A model generated the notes under the pieces. The model was not told where the DNA came from and did no database searches. It saw only the letters and a program-made list of their open reading frames with translations. Positions 36,952 to 42,007 of a stretch of DNA of 42,007 bases are shown in pieces (the first letter of the stretch is position 1; every line of letters starts with the position of its first letter). The position numbers and the translations under genes were made by a program. Source of the stretch: a bacterium (GTDB lineage: Bacteria; Calditrichota; Calditrichia; RBG-13-44-9); NCBI GenBank assembly GCA_020350205.1, contig CP070707.1:935596-977602 (forward strand). Reading direction: 5' to 3'.

Positions 36952-37185
36952 TTATTCAAATTCCATACAATCCGTTGGTTTTAATTCGGATGTACGGGTA
37001 ATGAGATTCAGAGTGTGGGGAATAAAATATTTCTGGTAAATATCATCCAGACCTGAAAAATTGTTATTTTCGAACATCTTTTCGATGGCCTGCAGATCTT
37101 CAGCCATTCCTTTTTCAAATTGATTTTTCAGGACACGATTGGCAATATAGATATTGATCAGGGTAATTTTATTAAGATTCTTCAT
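36952..37185 (-). CDS. small hypothetical protein
   Basis: This frame of 77 codons reads as a compact helical protein (LQAIEKMFENNNFSGLDDIYQKYF), with no signal peptide and no recognised domain. The frame extends upstream to 37284, but ATG 37185 gives a more natural N-end. No good ribosome site is seen. It lies on the minus strand near the next gene and just past the M16 gene's end. It may be a real small gene or chance; coding bias looks only moderate. Confidence 0.4.
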   Translation of the reverse strand: MKNLNKITLINIYIANRVLKNQFEKGMAEDLQAIEKMFENNNFSGLDDIYQKYFIPHTLNLITRTSELKPTDCMEFE

Positions 37186-37395
37186 ATTTTTCAGAGATAT
37201 CCAAGAATAATATTTATCTAATATTATTATCGTCGTTGTTCTGAAAAATGAAGTCCTCTCGGTTGATCCAGATCTCAATTTCAATATTATTTTTTTAAAT
37301 TCTTAAGGGATTGGCGAAGATTTAAAATTAGATAAAAGCATTGTCACGAAAGGACTAATTGAATGTTTGATCAGAAAGATGGCAGAAGTCTCACT

Positions 37396-37833
37396 TTAAT
37401 TACCATTTTCAACCTGTTCATCCAGGTAGGGAACACCGATTTCCTCGGAGACAGTCTTCCGGGTAAGGGGAATGACCGAATTCGCGAAATTCAAACGTTT
37501 TTCCAGAACCTGTTCTTCTTGTGTATCCTTCCGGAACAGTAAAAGCTGCCAGTAACATTCCTGAAAAGCCTTCCGGGAACGGGGTTCCAGATAAAAATTG
37601 TTCTCACTCCACCATTGGTGACATTTATTAAATACATTTTCATGTTTATCTTTGGAGGCTGCTTTCTGGATATCATAGGTAAGAGCGAATGCGCGCTGAT
37701 GGCATTCCAATCGTCTTTCAACACTCGCTGTCCTAAATCGGGCAAAATGTTCCCGTTTTATTAAGTACCAGTATAACCAAAAGCCAATACCTGTTAAAAT
37801 TGATCCCGAAAATAAAAATAGTAGCTGTTCCAT
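37396..37833 (-). CDS. small membrane-anchored hypothetical protein
   Basis: The 145 residues begin with one transmembrane helix (FSGSILTGIGFWLYWYLI). A charged cytoplasmic or periplasmic helical part follows, rich in Arg, Glu and aromatic residues (SVERRLECHQRAFALTY; CHQWWSENNFY). Several cysteines are present. GGA lies seven bases before the ATG. I do not recognise a family. It might pair with the other small gene downstream. Confidence 0.6.
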   Translation of the reverse strand: MEQLLFLFSGSILTGIGFWLYWYLIKREHFARFRTASVERRLECHQRAFALTYDIQKAASKDKHENVFNKCHQWWSENNFYLEPRSRKAFQECYWQLLLFRKDTQEEQVLEKRLNFANSVIPLTRKTVSEEIGVPYLDEQVENGN

Positions 37834-37962
37834 CTTTCAATCCGTCTGCTTGATATGACTACACATATCATCGGATCATTGAGCAGAAAAATAAGTTGAT
37901 CCTTAAGAATACAAAAAGAATATACCCTAAGAATTGGCTGGATAATATTTTTCATAAATTGG

Positions 37963-38910
37963 ATGTTTACACCTACCAATTTATCTTGTAAATTATATCG
38001 GATCATGGAGAAAATGTCTTTGACAGGCTCTGAATTGAAACCATCAACACGTAGTATGGCAACTCTTATTATGCAAAATTTCTTTAAGTTTCGAGAGTAT
38101 TTTGCCAACATTCCGGACGCCCGGATTTACAGGAAAAACCAGCTGAGTCTGATTGATACCGGAATTCCTGTCCCTAACTGGAATGCTATTATCAGTAATG
38201 ATTCCCAGCTTGATGGTATTCTGACAAACGTCGAGGAGTATCTGTCATTTTTCAAGCTTTCCTGCAGTTTCTGGTTAGGACCTGATCAGGAGAGCTCCGA
38301 ACCAGCAAGTATTTTGAAAAACCATGGTTTTAGCCCAATGGGAAAATCAGCGGCGATGGCATTGGAACTGACAAAAATAGATACACTGCATTCCCCTGAA
38401 TCAGAACTCAAAATTGTACCGGTTAAATCCAACCGGGAGCTCGAATATTACCTGCGGATTCTCAGGCACAGCTATCATCTGTCTCAATACGCCATGGATA
38501 TGCTTTACGGAATATTTGTCCGGCAAGACCTCAAAGACGATTCGGTTTTTTATCACTATATAGGTCTGCTCAAGGGGAAACCGGTGGGGTGTGCCTCATT
38601 GTTTTTGGCCGCCGGAGCAGCCGGAATTTATTACGTGGGAACTCTGCCTGATTACCGCGGTAGGGGTATCGGGAAGTCGATGACCACGCACTGCCTGAAA
38701 AAGGCGCAGGAGATGAATTTTCGCTTCGCAGTCCTGAGGGCTTCGGAACTTGGGGAACCGATATATCGGAAGCTTGGATTTCTGGAGTACGGTCATTTCC
38801 GCAATTTTATTCGGATTATCCATCCTTTTATTAATTTTGGCTGGAAATTAAGATATTACTCAAAACTGGTATTAGATAAATTCACCGGAGATGCAATATG
38901 GTTCTCCTGA
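37963..38910 (+). CDS. GNAT-family N-acetyltransferase
   Basis: The C-terminal part (from about residue 150) has the GNAT fold, with the acetyl-CoA motif PDYRGRGIGKSM and a following helix (THCLKKAQEMNFRFAVL), then LGEPIYRKLGFLEYG. The first 150 residues form a second, less conserved domain (SLIDTGIPVPNWNAIIS), as in tandem-GNAT proteins. The acceptor substrate is unknown. Its 3' end overlaps the MocR regulator by 13 bases, so the two are translationally coupled. ATG 38005 is an alternative start; no clear ribosome site supports either. Confidence 0.85.
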   Translation: MFTPTNLSCKLYRIMEKMSLTGSELKPSTRSMATLIMQNFFKFREYFANIPDARIYRKNQLSLIDTGIPVPNWNAIISNDSQLDGILTNVEEYLSFFKLSCSFWLGPDQESSEPASILKNHGFSPMGKSAAMALELTKIDTLHSPESELKIVPVKSNRELEYYLRILRHSYHLSQYAMDMLYGIFVRQDLKDDSVFYHYIGLLKGKPVGCASLFLAAGAAGIYYVGTLPDYRGRGIGKSMTTHCLKKAQEMNFRFAVLRASELGEPIYRKLGFLEYGHFRNFIRIIHPFINFGWKLRYYSKLVLDKFTGDAIWFS

Positions 38911-40385
38911 AAATTGAGAAGCAAGACAGTAAACCTGTTTTTCGGCAGATTATTGACCAGGTGATTGAACTGATCGAAAATAAATCATTAAAGGAAGGCG
39001 ATTCTCTTCCCTCTACCAGAAATCTTGCGGATACACTGGGATTGGATCGAAGTACCGTTTACAGGTCATACCTGGAATTGACGGCCCTGGGTTATCTTGA
39101 GAGCTGTCCGGGTTCCTACACCCGTGTCCGGAAACGCGCCCGGGTGGTGACTGAAACATCTAATTCAGAGCCTGGAATTCTTGACTGGTCGATTCATTCC
39201 AATTCTGAAAGTAATCAGCTGTACGATTTTTTCCTGAAATTTAAACCGGAGACTGCTGTCCGGATTCCAGATGACCTGATTAATCTTTCTCCGTTGGATC
39301 TTGATCATCGCATTTTCCCGGTCGATGACTTTCGCCGTTGCCTGAACCAGGTTCTGGTTAATCTGGGTCCAAAAATTTTACGGTACGGTAGCTATCAAGG
39401 TGATCAAAATCTGCGGGAGGATATTGCCCGGCGTCTTCAAATCCATGGGATCTCCATTTCACGGGATGAAGTTTTGGTTACAAACGGAGCACAGAATGCC
39501 ATTGAATTAGTATTGAAATTGTTGGGAAAACCCGGCGAATATGTGGCGATTGAATCTCCCACTTATGCCAACGTTATTCCTCTCATTCGTCATCATGGCA
39601 TGAATCTGCTTGAGATTCCGGTTAATGATCAGGGGATGGACCTCGATCAACTTGAGCAGATGATTTCAAAAAGACCGCCAATTCTGGTTTACACGATCCC
39701 AAATTTTCAGAATCCGACTGGTATTACCACAGATCAGCCCCACCGGGAGAGATTACTTGGAATATGTGAAAGATACAAAATTCCTCTGGTGGAAGATGGT
39801 TTTGAAGAAGAAATGAAGTACTTTGGAAAGGCTGTCCTTCCAATAAAATCTATGGATCGTAAGAAAATTGTGATTTATCTGGGAACGTTCTCAAAAGTTC
39901 TTTTCCCGGGGATTCGGGTTGGATGGATTGCCGCGGAAAAAGAATGCATCAACCGTCTGACCAGCATCAAACGTTTCGTGGATTTATCCAGCAGCTCAAT
40001 TATTCAGGCAGCGGTGTCAGCATTTATACGGGGAGGATACTATGACAAGCATCTGAAAAAAATGCACCGGATATTTCGCAAAAGGATGACAACTACGTTA
40101 ACCGCTCTGAAAATCCACCTTCCGCCGCATGTCAAATGGACTAAACCCGACGGAGGCTATACCATTTGGGTGAGTCTGCCATGGGCTTCGGAAAGCGAGC
40201 GTGAATTCGTCGATACTTTTATTAAGAATGGTGTCTTGGTGAGTCCTGGATTATATTATTTTTTCAGTTCGCATTCACATCGGTATTTCAGAATTTCAAT
40301 ATCCAGTTTAAACGAAGATGAAATAACAGAGGGTGTGAGACGTCTGGGCAAATCACTTCAGAAAATGAAGGAACAGAGGGATTAA
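38898..40385 (+). CDS. MocR-type regulator: GntR winged helix fused to aminotransferase-like domain
   Basis: Residues 5-80 are a GntR winged helix (FRQIIDQVIELIENK, then LPSTRNLADTLGLDRSTVYRSY). Residues from about 115 to the end are a fold-type I PLP domain (VTNGAQNAIELVLKLLG; TIPNFQNPTGITTD; LGTFSKVLFPGIRVGW) with the PLP lysine at Lys333. MocR proteins sense PLP or amino-containing ligands and control a neighbouring gene. Here the overlapping acetyltransferase and the radical SAM gene that follows at one base are natural candidates. The regulator may be autoregulated. Confidence 0.93.
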   Translation: MVLLKIEKQDSKPVFRQIIDQVIELIENKSLKEGDSLPSTRNLADTLGLDRSTVYRSYLELTALGYLESCPGSYTRVRKRARVVTETSNSEPGILDWSIHSNSESNQLYDFFLKFKPETAVRIPDDLINLSPLDLDHRIFPVDDFRRCLNQVLVNLGPKILRYGSYQGDQNLREDIARRLQIHGISISRDEVLVTNGAQNAIELVLKLLGKPGEYVAIESPTYANVIPLIRHHGMNLLEIPVNDQGMDLDQLEQMISKRPPILVYTIPNFQNPTGITTDQPHRERLLGICERYKIPLVEDGFEEEMKYFGKAVLPIKSMDRKKIVIYLGTFSKVLFPGIRVGWIAAEKECINRLTSIKRFVDLSSSSIIQAAVSAFIRGGYYDKHLKKMHRIFRKRMTTTLTALKIHLPPHVKWTKPDGGYTIWVSLPWASESEREFVDTFIKNGVLVSPGLYYFFSSHSHRYFRISISSLNEDEITEGVRRLGKSLQKMKEQRD

Positions 40386-40386
40386 T

Positions 40387-41148
40387 ATGACCATACCCCT
40401 GAAACAAGGATTGATATACGGACCGGTAAATTCAAGAAGGCTGGGACGTTCTCTGGGAATAAATCCTCTGCCCAGGAAACTCAAATTATGTACCTTTAAT
40501 TGTGTATATTGTCAGTATGGTTGGACCCATATCCATGGTGACACCCTGGAAGATTCCACCCTCTGGCCGGAATCTTCGGACATTCTAAAAGCCTTGGAAA
40601 CTGCCTTGAAGGAAATAGTGCCCGCACCTGATTACCTGACTTTTTCCGGGAATGGTGAACCGACCTTACACCCTAATTTTCCAGAGCTGGTGGACGGACT
40701 GATTCATCTGAGAAATCTGTATGCACCGCAGGCCAAGACAGCTGTTCTTTCTAATTCGACCACTGCACCAAGATATTCGATTCTGAAGGCGATTAAAAAA
40801 CTTGACGTTCGTATCATGAAACTGGATTGCGGTAACGATCGCTGTCTTCGGAAATACAATCATTCTGCAAAAGGTATCGGTTTGGAGGATATTGTGAGCG
40901 CCCTGAAAAATATAAAGGACGTCACCATTCAATCGCTATTTTCTGGGGGAGAAGCGGGCAATTATACAGATTCCAATATTAAGGATTGGCTGACTCAGAT
41001 TCGCAATATTCAACCTCTGATGGTCCAGTTGTATACATTGGATCGCGGATATCCTTCGGACAAAATTTTTCCGGTCTCAAAGGAAAATCTTGCTGAAATA
41101 AAACACAAACTGGAACAGCTCAATGTAGTGTCTCAGATTTACTTCTGA
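40387..41148 (+). CDS. radical SAM protein (COG0731-like)
   Basis: The 253-residue enzyme carries the radical SAM cluster CTFNCVYC (Cys35, Cys39, Cys42; a CX3CX2C spacing) and further family motifs (YLTFSGNGEPTLHPNFPEL for the GGE-type segment). It resembles the group annotated near the wyosine base synthetase, but bacterial members have no proven substrate. It begins one base after the MocR stop, so it is in the same operon. What reaction it performs is unknown. Confidence 0.85.
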   Translation: MTIPLKQGLIYGPVNSRRLGRSLGINPLPRKLKLCTFNCVYCQYGWTHIHGDTLEDSTLWPESSDILKALETALKEIVPAPDYLTFSGNGEPTLHPNFPELVDGLIHLRNLYAPQAKTAVLSNSTTAPRYSILKAIKKLDVRIMKLDCGNDRCLRKYNHSAKGIGLEDIVSALKNIKDVTIQSLFSGGEAGNYTDSNIKDWLTQIRNIQPLMVQLYTLDRGYPSDKIFPVSKENLAEIKHKLEQLNVVSQIYF

Positions 41149-41230
41149 AAAGCCATTACTCAAATTGCGGCTCATTATACTATCTGACATAAAAAATGAC
41201 GGTTTGTGTCATAATAATCCGGGAGGATTC

Positions 41231-42007
41231 ATGGATAAAGGACGATTTTTAATTTTGGATGTATTTGCCGAGGAGAAATATGCAGGCAATCAATTGGCAG
41301 TTTTCATGGATGCTGCTACATTTTCCGATAGCGATATGCAGAGGCTGGCAAAAGAGATGAACTATTCCGAAAGCACTTTCATATTGACCAATAAGGAAGA
41401 GAGCGCGGGTTACCCGGTGAGAATTTTTACACCCGCTGAAGAAGTGCCTTTTGCCGGGCATCCTACTCTGGGGACGGCCTATGTGATTCACAGGGAGCTT
41501 ATCAAGAAACCAGTGGACGGATTAACTCTAAAGCTCAAAGTAGGGGATATTCCGGTCTCTTTTAGCTACCAAGATGGAAAATTGCAGACATTATGGATGA
41601 CTCAGAAAAAACCGGTTTTCGGTGAAATTTTTGAATCGGACGTGATTGCAGAGATGCTGAGCCTGCTGAAGCAGGATATTGATGAGCGTTTCCCAGTCCA
41701 GGAAGTTTCCACTGGTCTTCCTTTTATCATTGTTCCCTTGAAAAGTCTGGATTCGGTGAAAAAAGCCATCGTAAAGCGGGAACAGTTCTTTGACTTTATC
41801 AAAGACCGGGAGGTAAAGTCTGTTTTGATTTTTTCCTCTGAAACATATTTACCTGAACATCAGCTGAATGTCCGGGTGTTTGTCGATTACTTTGGCATCC
41901 CGGAAGATCCCGCTACCGGAAGCGCCAATGGGTGTCTGGCGGGATATCTGGTAAAGTACCGCTATTTTGATATCGATGTTATCGACATTACGGTGGAGCA
42001 GGGTTAT
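41231..42007 (+). CDS. PhzF-family protein, cut by the window end
   Basis: The visible 259 codons match the PhzF/diaminopimelate epimerase-like fold: LDVFAEEKYAGNQLAVF near the start, MNYSESTFIL with the acidic residue used in isomerisation, FTPAEEVPFAGHPTLGTAYV, and VDYFGIPEDPATGSANGCLAGYL near the end. PhzF isomerises a phenazine precursor in some bacteria, but the family is broad and no phenazine genes are here. GGGAGG is close to the ATG. The final part of the gene lies beyond the window. It may belong to the operon of the MocR regulator or stand alone after an 82-base gap. Confidence 0.9.
   Translation, partial: MDKGRFLILDVFAEEKYAGNQLAVFMDAATFSDSDMQRLAKEMNYSESTFILTNKEESAGYPVRIFTPAEEVPFAGHPTLGTAYVIHRELIKKPVDGLTLKLKVGDIPVSFSYQDGKLQTLWMTQKKPVFGEIFESDVIAEMLSLLKQDIDERFPVQEVSTGLPFIIVPLKSLDSVKKAIVKREQFFDFIKDREVKSVLIFSSETYLPEHQLNVRVFVDYFGIPEDPATGSANGCLAGYLVKYRYFDIDVIDITVEQGY

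Noticed and set aside
1..42007. Alternative genetic code with TAA as sense
   Set aside because: rseP, ompH, bamA and tamB end correctly at TAA and reading through bamA meets another stop within four codons; only mfd and lpxC show interruptions.
1..42007. tRNA, rRNA, CRISPR, insertion sequence or phage genes
   Set aside because: No cloverleaf-like, repeat-spacer, transposase or phage-like sequence was found by reading; GTTCGA-like strings lie within coding regions.

Overview
The window reads as a single piece of chromosome from a Gram-negative, diderm bacterium of moderate GC. Nothing in it looks like a phage, insertion sequence, CRISPR array, tRNA or rRNA. Lineage is inferred. The fused lpxC-fabZ arrangement, the lpx/bam/tamB cluster, and a secreted BNR-repeat protein with a C-terminal sorting domain of the type 'QNFPNPFNPTTEISYML' together point to the FCB superphylum. 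Within it, candidates are Calditrichota, KSB1 or a relative rather than a classical Bacteroidetes. Start codons are often TTG or GTG, and good AGGAG-type ribosome sites decide several starts.

Layout. (1) Positions 1-5102, minus strand: transcription-repair coupling factor mfd, whose last domain is cut off by an in-frame TAA, followed by a SurA-like peptidyl-prolyl isomerase lipoprotein and the first codons of another gene. (2) 5359-8834: an unrecognised membrane protein, an unrecognised lipoprotein and an MmgE/PrpD-family protein. (3) 9083-22071, minus strand: a long outer-membrane biogenesis cluster in the order tamB-like, bamA, ompH/skp, terminator, lpxD, lpxC-fabZ (interrupted by an in-frame TAA), lpxA, lipM-like, rseP, terminator. 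It covers lipid A acylation steps, outer membrane protein assembly and envelope stress proteolysis. (4) 22722-28600, plus strand: a signalling block consisting of a FlhG/MinD-like ATPase, a FliA-type sigma factor, an HDOD protein, a GAF histidine kinase and a receiver-histidine kinase. It is preceded by a good match to a sigma-54 -24/-12 promoter. No flagellar structural gene is present. Three of the five proteins have eroded nucleotide-binding motifs, making this the least conventional part of the window. (5) 28616-33514, minus strand: acpS, an EVE-domain protein, a VOC/glyoxalase-like protein, a TPR lipocalin-like protein and the large secreted BNR protein. (6) 34059-42007: an M16 zinc protease lipoprotein, two small unknown genes on the minus strand, then GNAT acetyltransferase, MocR-type regulator, radical SAM protein and a PhzF-like protein cut by the window end.

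Main things to re-examine: two housekeeping genes, mfd and lpxC, each broken by a single in-frame TAA with perfectly collinear homology on both sides, although TAA is plainly used as the normal stop elsewhere in the same cluster; and the FlhG-FliA-HDOD-kinase block with degenerate ATP sites under an apparent sigma-54 promoter.
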